From Diphasiastrum complanatum (Eukaryota > Streptophyta > Lycopodiopsida > Lycopodiales > Lycopodiaceae): a stretch of DNA of 64,000 nucleotides. Position numbers and translations under genes: made by a program. This document shows positions 10,257 to 20,301 of the stretch, piece after piece (the stretch's first letter is position 1; every line of letters begins with the position of its first letter). The stretch is from positions 20,047,798 through 20,111,797 of the forward strand of contig CM055113.1 in the NCBI GenBank assembly GCA_029204225.1, in the 5' to 3' direction. The notes beneath the pieces were generated by a model. The model was not told the DNA's origin and did no database searches. It saw only the letters and a program-made list of their open reading frames with translations.

Positions 10257-10414
10257 CTGTAAGTCAAAACAAATTTGATTCAGTGACTGTGTAATGTGTA
10301 AGGACATCCACATTTTACAAGTACAGTGATCTTTCTGGAGCTTTCCCATTATAACCTTTAAAGCTTTTGACATTTTATCAAGAAATTCCATGCCAGATTT
10401 TTCATTAAACCAAT

Positions 10415-10440
10415 ACACACACACACACACACACACACAC
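10415..10440. repeat. (CA)n microsatellite
   Basis: About 13 CA units in the exon 9/exon 8 intron. Confidence 0.95.
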
Positions 10441-10743
10441 TTGAACGTGCTTTTAGAGTCTCATTGACAATGCTCTAATGTTCATGCTTTCTGATTAACA
10501 ACAAAGCTTCATGTGCAACATCTAGTATATACAAGCACAGTAATGACATCTTTTCCTGAAGCTTTCCCATCATTAACTTTATAGCTTTTGACATTTTATC
10601 ATTCCATGCCAGATTTTTCCTAAAACCAATAATTAGCAGGCAAATTGCAGTCTAAATGAACACCGTCGTCATATGGACTGCATTAATATTTACAACCTGT
10701 GAGAGAGAAAATTTGAAATATATCCAAATCCACGAACTTGAAG

Positions 10744-11176
10744 CATAGAACCCACGGTTCCCAGAACCGTGGGCACCTGGGAACCGTGGAAGGAACCCTA
10801 CCACGGTTCCTTGAACCGTGGTACGGTTCATGTAAAAAAATAATTAATTAATTAATTTTCCTAAATTTCCCCCCAAAACCCCTCAAAGCTAGTTTTTGTC
10901 CCTCCCTACTCTCTTATCAATTTGGGAGATTAAATCATTTGAAGTAAATAATCTAAGTAGGGAGAATCTGCTTTTTCTAAAAAAAAAAATTGGCCTTTTT
11001 TTAGCATTTTTTTGGGCTATTTTTGGAGGCTGGGACAAAAAACAAATTAATTAATTAATTAATTAATTATTCGGTGCGGTTCACCACGGTTCTGGGCAAA
11101 AATTTTAAAATACCGTACGGTTCACTGTACGGTTCTCAGAAACGTGGTGAACCGTTAACGGTTCATTGATTCTATG
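10744..11176. mobile_element. hAT-like MITE with 8-bp target duplication
   Basis: A 433-bp element lies in the exon 9/exon 8 intron between two copies of ACTTGAAG (10736-10743 and 11177-11184). Its ends are inverted (CATAGAACC at left; CATAGAATC as reverse complement at right). An 8-bp target duplication and CA-type ends fit the hAT superfamily. It has no coding capacity. The inside is built of hairpin-forming variants of ACCGTGGTTC and carries two (TTAA)n tracts. Confidence 0.8.
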
Positions 11177-11512
11177 ACTTGAAGTTACAAGATTACTACT
11201 GCTTATAACAAAATATCTATGAAAGGGTGGCATTCCATACTAAACCATCAATATAAAAAATTGTAACTCTTCGACAGCAAGCATCAGAATTCAGCTATGG
11301 TCTCATTAGCACCCAAGCATAAGTTGCTCTGTGAGTTTTGAGAAAATGGAAATTCTCTTGCATAGACCCAGTGCTGACAAAGAGGTACATGAAAACTAGC
11401 AAAATCAAAAAATAAGAATAAAAACAAAAAAAAGAAGAAACTTGAACCATCACCATGGACCATCATCACATTGATACAATGTAAAACATGTGACAAATCG
11501 CAAAATACTGAC

Positions 11513-11709
11513 CAGTTTTTTCCATCCGAAACTGCATATCACGAAGGACAGCAAGTGCTAGACCATTCTCAGTGAGCCACTTCTTTTCCATGTCAAACTT
11601 TAAAAACATAGGCTCTAACACTCGTCGAGCAGTTGTTGCTTCCTTGGCCAGTCGTGCTATATGTTGAATGCAGATGTGAGCCCAAACCTCTGGAGTTTCA
11701 GCATCAACC
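11513..11709 (-). CDS. SRL2: EFR3-like exon 8
   Basis: One base, 65 codons, one base. Acceptor TTATTAG|GGTTGA, donor ACTG|GTCAGT. It encodes ETPEVWAHICIQHIARLAKE, then ATTARRVLEPMF and NGLALAVLRDMQ, among the most conserved stretches of the plant EFR3 family. Confidence 0.93.
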
Positions 11710-11938
11710 CTAATAAAGAGTTTGACAAAATGAGAATGCTTCATAGAGACATACGAAAGCAGACTGCCCAAAGGCCTAGTTTTCTCCAAGTTTACATTCA
11801 TGTTTGCATTGATATGCAAACCACTTCTGTAGAAAAAGTTAAACAAAGTACAACAGCACCATCTGATGAATTTTTCACCCTCAACATAACCTTGAGTGGC
11901 CGATTGAGAATTGAATATGAGATTAGCAGCTATCTTAC

Positions 11939-12135
11939 TTGCTCAAGTTTGCCGAATCCTTCAAATGAGAGCTCTCTTTATGAAATGAAAGCTTAACAAT
12001 GGCATCTTTCATGGCAGACATTGCAGCAAATCCATCGCCTTTGAAGACCTCTTTCATCCAGTTATGTTGTCCCCATCCTTCATGGCCATTGGCTTCAGAA
12101 GGTACGACATAGTTGTCCAGCGTGACTGCTACTAT
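11939..12135 (-). CDS. SRL2: EFR3-like exon 7
   Basis: 65 codons plus 2 bases. Acceptor CACAG|ATAGTA, donor GCAA|GTAAGA. It starts IVAVTLDNY, matching the family's (I/V)V.V.LENY, and continues into a variable linker (NWMKEVFKGDG). Confidence 0.88.
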
Positions 12136-12614
12136 CTGTGTGACAAGAACCACAAGTCAGATTCTGGTCTTAAAGAGTACAATTTATAAAAAACTCCAAT
12201 AAGCATTGACCAATGTACATTTGATAATTTCACGAGAACAGACATAAGCATCGACCGATGTACATTTGATAATTTCACGAGAACAGACATAGTATTTGAA
12301 GTAAGAAAACATGTTTTTTCCATGTAAAACTTAAGCTAATATACCTACTATTCTAAGTAAGCAGTCCAAATAAAGCCAAAGATATTTTAAACTTGGAAGA
12401 TAACCACCTACCCAACAACATTGTAGTATTTAAACAATGATAATTGTAGGATGGTACCCAAGTTCCAACATACATACAATCTGAGAGTTATCAAGCGTTT
12501 TGGGTCTAAACTGTCAGGATCTATGCATAACAAGTCACTGATACAAGCTAGAAATGATGAGAAAAACCTTCAAAATCGTATTTTGAACATTTTGTAGCAA
12601 ACTAAAGAAAATAC

Positions 12615-12662
12615 CTCGTCAAATTCAGGCACAAGTTGGGAATGTTCTCCCAAAAACCAGGC
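12615..12662 (-). CDS. SRL2: EFR3-like exon 6 (16-codon microexon)
   Basis: 48 bp, acceptor TTGCAG|GCCTGG, donor GAG|GTATTT. It encodes AWFLGEHSQLVPEFDE, the family's WFMGEHS...FD block. It is easy to miss because of its size. Confidence 0.9.
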
Positions 12663-12789
12663 CTGCAAGCAGCCAAACACACAATAGCTCTTGGCATGAA
12701 AAACATCAAATGAACTCTAATCATTCAGATATATGATTTACATAAGGAAGAAAACTGCCATGAAGAGTAGATGTCTGAAAGTAGCCTAG

Positions 12790-12793
<4 letters not shown>

Positions 12794-12864
<71 letters not shown>
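12794..12864. repeat. (CT)n microsatellite, first of three linked tracts
   Basis: About 35 perfect CT units. It directly precedes the first of two related segments that themselves end in (CT)n. Confidence 0.97.
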
Positions 12865-12866
<2 letters not shown>

Positions 12867-13415
12867 AGCACTGATGGGATATGAGGATTCTCGCTGTGTT
12901 GCACTTATGCTACGAGAGATGGTCTTGTTGCGCCAGGATATGTACCAGTCAGCTCACCAGCCACATCCTAGCTCTCAGGCTCAGATTACGTCTCTTACAC
13001 GGCCTGACGACAATCACGACGACATACCACCTCACCGATGTCAAAGACTGTATCACTCATAGTCATGCAACAGTTCACACTTCTCGCCTTGTTACGAGAG
13101 CACGCAGTTTTCAACCTCCTAGACGACGTTAGCGACGGTCCTTACCTCCTGATACAGCTCGTATTACGTCTTTTTTCAGCAGCAGCACTATCTGATACTA
13201 CTGTACTCCTGGCAGCTATTCTTGCTCCCACCTATGGACAGTTGGCAGTTTGTAGTTTACAGTTATATTACTCATTTCTCTTTTATGCATAGTTTTTCTT
13301 GGAGACGTTCATATATGCTCCCATGATTTTCACATACTTGACATGTACTCCTTTTGGTCTTATATGCCTTTTGGCATGGAAAAGACATTAATAAAGCTTT
13401 CTTTCTTTCTTTCTT

Positions 13416-13420
<5 letters not shown>
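12865..13420 (+). mobile_element. 5'-truncated non-LTR-like segment, copy 1, with 3' hairpin
   Basis: The segment begins right after (CT)n and ends with a hairpin-like motif (13365-13387), TTAATAAAG, a short (CTTT)n tract and another (CT)n. Its coding-like part (DSRCVALMLREMVLLRQDM) matches copy 2 (DSWCVALMVGEMFILWQDL) with clear divergence. A variable 5' end with a shared 3' end is the pattern of target-primed retrotransposition. The protein family is not recognised. Confidence 0.6.
13365..13387 (+). other. 3'-terminal hairpin of segment copy 1
   Basis: TGCCTTTT-GGCATGG-AAAAGACA: an 8-bp stem with one mismatch, just before TTAATAAAG. The same structure is perfect in copy 2 (14055-14077). 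Confidence 0.6.

Positions 13421-13492
<72 letters not shown>
13398..13492. repeat. (CTTT)n then (CT)n microsatellite
   Basis: About 23 bp of CTTT units followed by 36 CT units at the 3' end of copy 1 and immediately before copy 2. Confidence 0.97.
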
Positions 13493-13496
<4 letters not shown>

Positions 13497-14083
13497 AGAT
13501 CAGAGGGAGATATCGGTTGTTTATTTCGAGACATGCCCACTACTCTACGATCTCTCATAGCCTATGAGGACTCTTGGTGTGTCGCTCTTATGGTAGGAGA
13601 GATGTTCATATTGTGGCAAGATCTATGCGAGACATCTCAGCATTTTACCCCTCAGCCACTAATTACCTCTTTCTTCTCTAGGTGGAGATCACGAGACACA
13701 GAGCCTAATGATGACGATGACGATGATGGTGGCAGCTTATGTTCATAGAGATCAGAGACAGTGTACTAGTCATCACCACTTTGCTGCCAGGGTCATCAAA
13801 CCTCCTATGCGGAGACACACTTCTCATACTCGTAGACGACGTCAGCGGACTCCAGAGCTTCCTCGTGTTGCAACTCGCATTACATCTTTCTATAGAGTTA
13901 GCACAGACATGACTTCATATTGATACATCTATTATGCACATACACTCTCATTTTCGCATTTATCTTAGTTTGCATTAGATGTTTTCTTTCTTACAGCTTC
14001 GGAGACATTTTATACGCTCCCATTGTTATCACATACTTGATCATTAGTCCTATATGTCTTTTGGCATGGAAAAGACATTAATA

Positions 14084-14085
<2 letters not shown>
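13493..14085 (+). mobile_element. 5'-truncated non-LTR-like segment, copy 2, with 3' hairpin
   Basis: Related to 12865-13420 but starting further upstream. It shares the 3' tail (TTTTGGCATGGAAAAGACAT, then TAATAAAGC) and again runs into (CT)n. The terminal hairpin at 14055-14077 has a perfect 8-bp stem TGTCTTTT/AAAAGACA with a 7-nt loop. The protein is unrecognised; an Asp run (DDDDDDD) lies near 13710. Confidence 0.6.

Positions 14086-14127
<42 letters not shown>
14086..14127. repeat. (CT)n microsatellite at a LINE 5' end
   Basis: About 21 CT units joining copy 2 to the next element, whose ORF1 starts about 110 bp downstream. Confidence 0.95.
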
Positions 14128-14130
<3 letters not shown>

Positions 14131-14237
14131 CTCTCGATGGAGGGCGCTGGCTGGCGCGGCGCGCTGATCTGCTGGCCCGTTATCCTGAGCTCGCTGCCTG
14201 ACTGCGATTGGGGTAGGGCAGTAGGGCGAGGCAAGTC

Positions 14238-15072
14238 ATGGCTAAGAAAGGGAAGGGGAGCCCACGCTCCCCCCCCCCCCCCCCCCCACGTACTTCTGCT
14301 GCCCCAGCGCTGGCCTCACCATCACTACCTGCCACCTCAACGGTGTCACTAGTGCGTTCTTCCTCCTCTACACCTGCCTCTCCCACGCCAGTGCATCCAA
14401 TAGCTCGCGCCACATTGACGCAATACAAGAAGAACTACGAAGACGCCTTTCGTATATCCGGACTTCAAACTACAATGGCCCAGTTACAAGGTTGACGGGA
14501 AAATAGGGATGTTGGAAGTGGAAAATGAACTTCTAAAAGAACAACTGGCAGAAGATGAGCAAGTAGAAGAAGGACATTCGAAAGAGGATTCACTTTCTGC
14601 CCTTGCTGGAAAAGTGAAAATCCTTGAAGAAAAGCTTCAAATCTCGACAAAGTCATGGGCCGAAGTGGTTAAAAATCCCAAACAAGTCATCTCCAAGACA
14701 ATGGAAGAGCAAGAAAAGCGGATGGCGAAGACACTCAACATCAGGGTATGAGGAGTCAAATTTGAAGGAAAAGACCTGCTTGCTGAATCAAATGCATAAA
14801 TTTCCTCCACTTTTTCAGTATCTGAGGAAGCCATTGTTGCGGCTTGGGAGGGTAAGCTCCAACCTTCCGTGGTTTTTACGCGGTTTAAATATGCAAACCT
14901 TCGGCAAACAGTTTTACGCAGACGAGGATGTCTAAAAGGATCTGACCATTATGTGGATGAAGACTTGACTCCACTGCAATGGGCTGAACGGAAGAAACTA
15001 ATAACAGAAGGAAGAAGCAAAGGACAACAAGTTCTTTTCAAAGATGGTTGGCCTGTTTTTGTTAAGCTATGA
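14238..15072 (+). pseudogene. LINE ORF1-like protein, broken
   Basis: The reading starts at ATG 14238 with a basic and Pro/Ser-rich N-terminus. It passes through a Glu/Lys-rich coiled coil (LEVENELLKEQLAEDEQVEE, near 14512-14571) and a Trp-Ala-Glu-Val linker, then an RRM-like C-terminal part ending in HYVDEDLTPLQWAERKKLI. This coiled-coil plus nucleic-acid-binding plan, with the closing DLTP...ER motif, is that of plant LINE ORF1 proteins, which bind element RNA. Three changes of frame or stop (near 14494, 14749 and 14800) show it is dead. No endonuclease or RT follows directly, because a second LINE piece starts near 15200. Confidence 0.65.
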
Positions 15073-15253
15073 GTCTGAAAGTATAGAGATTGTAGAGTAG
15101 AGAAATTCAAAGGAACTCTCCTGCATGAGAGTATTTTTCTGCCTTGAGACTTAATAGTAGTTCATCTTGTTATATAAGCCACAGTGCTCTTGGGTAAAAA
15201 TTCAAAGCACTAACAATCCAAGTTTAGCAAGGTATCCACACCCTTTTCTTGCC

Positions 15254-16000
15254 ATGCCTCCAAAAAAGCGTACCAGCCCTCCTCCAATACGCCCTAGCAC
15301 CACCATGCTGGCTGCCAACGCGGCAGCCGTACTTGCCACAGACAGCGGAGCAGCCTGACATGGCAGTGCTGCCTGCCATGCAGGCAGGCAGGCCGCTGCC
15401 ACCTCATCCTCTGCCGCTTCTGCCATCAACTCTTCCTCAGTGCGTCTTCCTCTGCCCACCTTTGCCCACTCAGATCCTACTGTTGGCCTCCTTCGTATCC
15501 CCAGATCATCTGGTTCTTGCTCTTCTTCCACCCAAGAATCAGTACCTATTCCTTACACTCCATCTAAATCCACAGAATTATTCTCTTCTTAGCAAGATCA
15601 GTTCAAAGCTGATTTTCAGACCATGAAATTAGAAATTTCACAGCTGAAAGAAATGGTATCAACCCTACCACCATTCAGGAAGAGAAATCTAGAAAACAAA
15701 AGGCTCACAACATTAGGGTCAGAGGGATCTCGGATACACAGGATGCCATGGCTGAAGCCAAGCGCTTCTTTGATACCACCCTAAGACACAGGACGGATGG
15801 GTTGGATACGGCATGGAGGACTACTAGAGTTGCAGCCACATTGATTATCCGTTTTACTTCCTTGGAGAGACGACGACAGGCTTTGTGGTACAAAGCTAAG
15901 CCATGTGGTTCCACTATTTTTAAGGATGACGACCTCACATATATCCAGGTGGAGGAAAGACGTAAGGCCTTCCAACAAGCCCAAGTGTCAAGCAGATGAG
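15254..16000 (+). pseudogene. Second LINE ORF1-like pseudogene
   Basis: This starts MPPKKRTSPPP and is Pro/Ser/Ala-rich. After several frame changes it carries a coiled-coil start (FQTMKLEISQLKEMVSTL), then an RRM-like region ending FKDDDLTYIQVEERRKAFQQ, the counterpart of the DLTP...ER motif in the preceding copy. The two ORF1 copies are only distantly alike, so they come from different subfamilies inserted next to each other. Confidence 0.6.
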
Positions 16001-16009
16001 CTATATATC

Positions 16010-17375
16010 GGGACGAACGAGTGCACTTTTTTGATAGGATATCATCAGATTCACAGAGAGAGGCCATATTTTCCTCACTGGGATTTTAATGCCCGGACAT
16101 CCTCACGACAGACAGAGTTTTTATGACACCACTGACCAGCTCCATGTTCGTGCCCTTGACAGTGATGAGATGGGAGTTACCAAGACGTCCGAAGACAATT
16201 TGGGACCTATTACCCCATATGGTGAGTATTTATTAAAGTTTGGAGAGGCCCATGAGTTAGCCATTTATAATGGCCTACCTTGTTGGCCAAATTCAGGCAG
16301 ATATACCTGTCATCCTGATTCCTCACAATGGTGGACATAGTGTCATTGACTACCTCATGGGGTCACCATCCTCCCATCATCTCTGATTTTCATATCTCCA
16401 CCACCACCGTTTCTTATCACTCGTTTTTTTCTTTCGCAATTGGTCGCCTCTCACCTTCCCAGACACCTTCACAGCCCACACTCCCCCGTGCACCCAGATA
16501 CACATTTAGCCCCCTATACATGCCAGTATACCAAGAGTCTTTGACTTCGTTGCTCCATTCCTTTTCTCATGATAATACAATTGACGCACAAGCTACTTTC
16601 CTCACCACCTCTCTTCACACCGCCGCTTCTCTAGCCTTTCCTTCTAAGCCCCACACAGGCAGATCCATCATTCTTTATCACATCATCCTTTACACCCTCC
16701 AAGGTATGATGTCGAGTGTCGTTCTCTTCATCATCTTGTCACCCATCCGCGTGCACATGCTCCTCACCTTCTCCGTTCCTCCCGACGTTCATACCATCGT
16801 ACTCTCCATCGTAAAAAGCGTGCTTATGATGACTCTAAAGGAAAACGTCTTGTTGAACTTCTCTTTAGCTCTTCCTCTAGAGCTTTTTGGTGGGAATTTA
16901 TCCCCCGTGCTCCACCACATCTCCTAGATGACCTCCGCATATGGACCGACTAAGCCACTAGCCTTTACACCATACCCACTAATTCACCTATCTCTATCTC
17001 TCCCAGACCTTCTGAGTTCAACTTCTTCACTTCTAACATGGCACTTGCGGCCATCAAGAGAATAAAGTCCCATAAGGCGAGAGATATCAAAGATCTTGAA
17101 TCTGAACTCCTTATCCATGCAGCCGACCTACTTGCTCCCAGACTAGCTACCCTCCTCAATTCTGTAGTTGTCTCTGGCTTCCCATCATCCTGGTGCACCA
17201 AATCATCCACCCTATCCACAAAAATGGTGACCCCATGGTTCCTAGTAACCATCGTACTATCATGATTGGGCATGTTCTCGCGAAGCCGTATGGTACTGTA
17301 CTTCAGTCTATTGTGTGTTCAGAGGCGGAAGCCAGGAGATTACACGCTTTGGGCCAGGGATCTGTTATTTGACCT
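16010..17375 (+). pseudogene. LINE endonuclease and RT N-terminus, decayed
   Basis: Endonuclease/exonuclease/phosphatase-type motifs appear in scattered frames: DFNART near 16085, a LAIYNGLPCWPNSGRYT block near 16255-16307, and a SVIDYL motif near 16340. These are the GDFNAR, NG...TF and S.IDY signatures of LINE apurinic endonucleases. Further on, AIKRIKSHKARDIKDLESE (from 17050) and GHVLAKPYGTVLQSI (from 17268) match the RT N-terminal block (IKRLKS.KA.G.DGL; GH.LAKLY). The element is cut off near 17375 before the RT catalytic YADD. The N-terminal part of the endonuclease is missing, so an internal deletion preceded decay. Confidence 0.7.
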
Positions 17376-18004
17376 TGTATATATATAGATCATAACACTG
17401 ACTAGTATATCATTTAGCACGATATCCTTTACAGTATCTACTCTCTTCCCTGAAGGATCATGAACTAATCTAAGTCTACCCTTTTCATCCCTCTATCCTA
17501 TTACCTCTTTTGCCATCAGCCATGCAGTCTGTCTTTTGAAACACCTACCAACTGTCCTTTGTCATCTGAGGCTACATCTTTTTAATCTATCTGATGAAAT
17601 AAGTCATTCAAAAACATATTGACTAACTGCTTATAACGATATATTCACATACGGTCATTATCTGCATCGCTTTTCAAAATGAGAAAGGCAAGCACACCAA
17701 TGCAAATCAAACAACCCTTCTGGTTATGTTAAGCTTATGCTGAAAGACTGTTCTTGCAAATTTCAATCAGATAATTACAGAATTTAAAAGCCATAAGTGA
17801 CCAGCTTCAAGTTTCCACAAAGAGATATTTAGTGTTCGTATGTCACGATGCCACAACAAACATCAACAGAATTGCACACTAAATAGAAAGTAGAAAAGAA
17901 CAGTTCCCAGTACTGCACAGACAAGAAATAACTACCTTTACATGCACTTGTAATCAAAATGCAACCCACTACTATGTCAATTAGAATCCTAATATATCTT
18001 GTAC
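17376..18004. other. Intron sequence without recognised features
   Basis: AT-rich intron between the LINE remnant and exon 5. I see no gene or repeat in it. Confidence 0.6.
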
Positions 18005-18133
18005 CATGGCTGAGAGAGCTTGTAAGCCTGCAGCTCGCAATGAACAACGCCTTCTTTGCTCTCCCGTCTCTCGAGCAAGTTCACAGAGTTTTGGCAAAAG
18101 GCAAATCAGATTTCGCATGTATGTGGCATCTGT
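18005..18133 (-). CDS. SRL2: EFR3-like exon 5
   Basis: 43 codons, phase 0 at both ends. Acceptor ACCAG|ACAGAT, donor ATG|GTACAA. It encodes LLPKLCELARETGEQRRR and SLRAAGLQALSAM, a family block. It stands alone between two introns of 9.6 and 5.3 kb that are full of mobile elements. Confidence 0.9.
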
Positions 18134-19549
18134 CTGGTTACATACATAAAAAAGACCATGAACATTTGAAAAGAGCTAGCATGTATTCTATATACTACAG
18201 GTATCCATCTAAGATGATATTCACATAGCACCTACTAGTCCCGAGGCATGACGTTGTAGCTCTCGTTGGCAAAGAGATTTGATTGGCAGCAGCAACAAAG
18301 ATGTTTCATAATGTACTAGTTATGAACCAGATCAACCATATAAAGTATCACAAACAAAAAATGAACAGCAAATTAATGATCATATTATAAGCTCCAACTA
18401 AGATTGTGACACGGTTAACAATATATTGTGTTCGCCCCTTGTAAAAGGAACTCAATGGTATCAAATTAACCAACTAAATAAGGAGCGGAGATTACTCTAT
18501 TATAGGGAACTTCCAAGAAGCTACAAGATGGGTGCTATTGGTTCTAATAAAAAATGGGACCATGGGAGTCAATAAATGACCATGAGAATAATAATGACCT
18601 AGGGGCCAGATAAAAGCACTAGACACAGTTACGAGCAATTTATGCACATTACTTCGGCCCTAGGTCACTGGCCTATTATTTGACATTACATTTTGTGCTT
18701 TGGGCACTTGGGCCCCTATTTGACATGACTTCATACTTAGTCGCTATTTGTAGTCATTTGGTCATGTTGGGTCCCTCGTGGTTGGGTGCTTTAGTCATGG
18801 ACACTCTAGGAACTATAGATAGGCTTCAGACCTGATTTGACAAATTGATTGCTTAAGCATAGCTTTAGCTTAGCATTAGCATTAGATCAGCTTAAGGTTT
18901 CTCTATCAACTTCTTATGTGATGATTCTCATGGATATTATGATCATTGTTCTACTGATTTGCAGTATTTATATCTACTTTCTGCTTTATTTGTTGTTTTG
19001 CCTAAAACTAATAGTTTGTATTGGTCCAACTCATACGTCCATAAAGTTCCCCTGCTACTACATCATTGCCCCCCCCCCCACCCCCAACCCCCCACTTTCA
19101 GATCATAGTTGCCCATTCTGGAACTTGAGAAAAAAAAAACGCATTTTTTTAACAACAAAAAAAAAAAAAGATACTACTTCATTACGCTGGAGTCATCTAA
19201 ACTGGATAAACGTAGATGGTTGAGAGATAGACATGTGTGATTGAGACAACCATCAAGTAGATCAGATTTTGACAACTTCTATGGTCAGAACAGCAATTAT
19301 GGGTAGCACTATTATCCCACAGATGTTGTGATGGTTCGTATGCAGGGGCTGGAGCAGGCTTCTCTAGGAGGCAGGTTTTTGTTCACCGATGTTGTTGGGT
19401 CTACATTTAGCAGAGTGACATTATTAGAGGTCCTATTGTTTTACACAAGCGCATCTTCATGTCTCTCGGATCATATGCATCATGTCCAATCATTGAACCC
19501 TAAACAGTAAACCCCACACCCTAACAAATGGCACAGTTAACCCTACACC
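18134..19549. other. Intron sequence without recognised genes
   Basis: Part of the 9.6 kb intron. It has a C-rich/A-rich low-complexity stretch near 19068-19165 and degenerate CCCTAAAC-type phrases at 19496-19565. No gene is recognised. Confidence 0.6.
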
Positions 19550-19925
19550 CTAAACAACAATCCCTAACAAATCGCAGTTGTGTAGCATCCACTTGAACTC
19601 GTGTATAATGCCAGGAATATAGTCCGCAGGTTCGTGGTCCCGATACGAACCCAAGGGATCGTGCCTGGCGCGATTTGGGTATCGCTCAGTCAAAATGGCC
19701 CGTCGCAGGGTGCAAAACGCGATTAGGTCTAGCGAAATGGGCATAGTAGTGTGTAGTTCTCGGGGCCTCCCTGTAGTGAATGACACAGTTTTGCATAAGT
19801 AGTTAGTAAGCTGTTGAAGTTCATCCGGGGGAAAACCAATCTCATCATATAAGACATAGTAATGTGTAGGTCTTGTGGTTCCCTGTCTTGAGAGCTTGTT
19901 TGCCTTCTGGTGAGCATTCATTTCT
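19550..19925 (-). pseudogene. Argonaute PIWI-domain fragment
   Basis: A minus-strand frame encodes GTTRPTHYYVLYDEIGF (19832-19882) followed by DELQQLTNYLC. This is the conserved C-terminal PIWI block of plant Argonautes, GTSRP.HYHVLYDE.GF...ELQ.LTN.LC. The His of RPTHY is at the position of the third DDH catalytic residue, while the following conserved His is Tyr. A few bases later the next family block, HYYAHFAR (19728-19751), is found in another frame, so a frameshift separates them. Only about 100 residues are covered and there is no start codon or intron context. It is a pseudogene fragment lying on the intron's antisense side relative to no known host exon. Confidence 0.7.
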
Positions 19926-20147
19926 CCCAGAAACTTGTGGTCCTGAGAGCTTGTCAGTCTCCTCCCTCATACCGGATGGGATGCTCTAACACTGAGCTAT
20001 CCGCCCTGTTTGATAGTTCTCTCTAGAGTGTGGATTGATATTCCAACACCCCCCCTCAAGCCACACTGGTTGGGGTCCTAGTTGTCACCTGCCCCACAAC
20101 TTGGGCCACCTAACCATGGCTTTGACACCATGAACTGTTAGGTCTAA

Positions 20148-20163
20148 CTTGGCTCTGATACCA
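20148..20163 (-). other. Primer-binding site of the TRIM
   Basis: The minus strand reads TGGTATCAGAGCCAAG directly after the LTR end. Its first 12 bases are the standard complement to the 3' end of plant initiator tRNA-Met. Confidence 0.85.
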
Positions 20164-20192
20164 TGTTAGAAATCCATAAATCATAATATGGA

Positions 20193-20265
20193 TGGACAGA
20201 CTAGGATTCGAACCCAGGACCTCCCTCATACCGGATGGGATGCTCTACCATTGAGCTATCCGCCC
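20193..20265 (-). other. tRNA-like Pol III unit inside the TRIM LTR
   Basis: Reading from 20265 on the minus strand: a 7-bp acceptor stem GGGCGGA/TCTGTCC (G-U pairs allowed), D stem GCTC/GAGC, box A TAGCTCAATGG, T stem CTGGG/CCTAG and a perfect box B GGTTCGAATCC. The anticodon arm is irregular (TCCC/GGGA around an 11-nt loop), so it is not an ordinary functional tRNA. The boxes could drive Pol III transcription. The truncated partner LTR (19961-20048) retains the box A half, with one change (GTG for ATG). Confidence 0.8.
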
Positions 20266-20301
20266 TGTTTGATAGTTCTCTCTAGAGTGTGGATTGATAT
20301 T

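Larger units (their letters stand above)
19961..20301 (-). mobile_element. TRIM-like miniature LTR element with tRNA-like LTR
   Basis: On the minus strand, an LTR of about 144 bp (20164-20301 here; its first bases are lost at the copia junction) ends TTTCTAACA. It is followed directly by TGGTATCAGAGCCAAG (primer-binding site), only about 85 bp of internal DNA, a purine tract CTTGAGGGGGGG, and a second LTR starting TGTTGGAATATC (20048), of which 88 bp remain (19961-20048). Total internal length is about 115 bp with no coding capacity, which defines a terminal-repeat retrotransposon in miniature. The LTR contains a tRNA-like sequence in sense orientation. Confidence 0.8.

Noticed and set aside
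17959-18228. Plus-strand 89-codon open frame
   Set aside because: It is the antisense of exon 5 of the EFR3-like gene, whose splice sites and family match are clear.
20193-20265. Ordinary chromosomal tRNA gene
   Set aside because: The anticodon arm is irregular, there is no T-run terminator, and it lies inside an LTR defined by a PBS and polypurine tract, with half of it repeated in the partner LTR.
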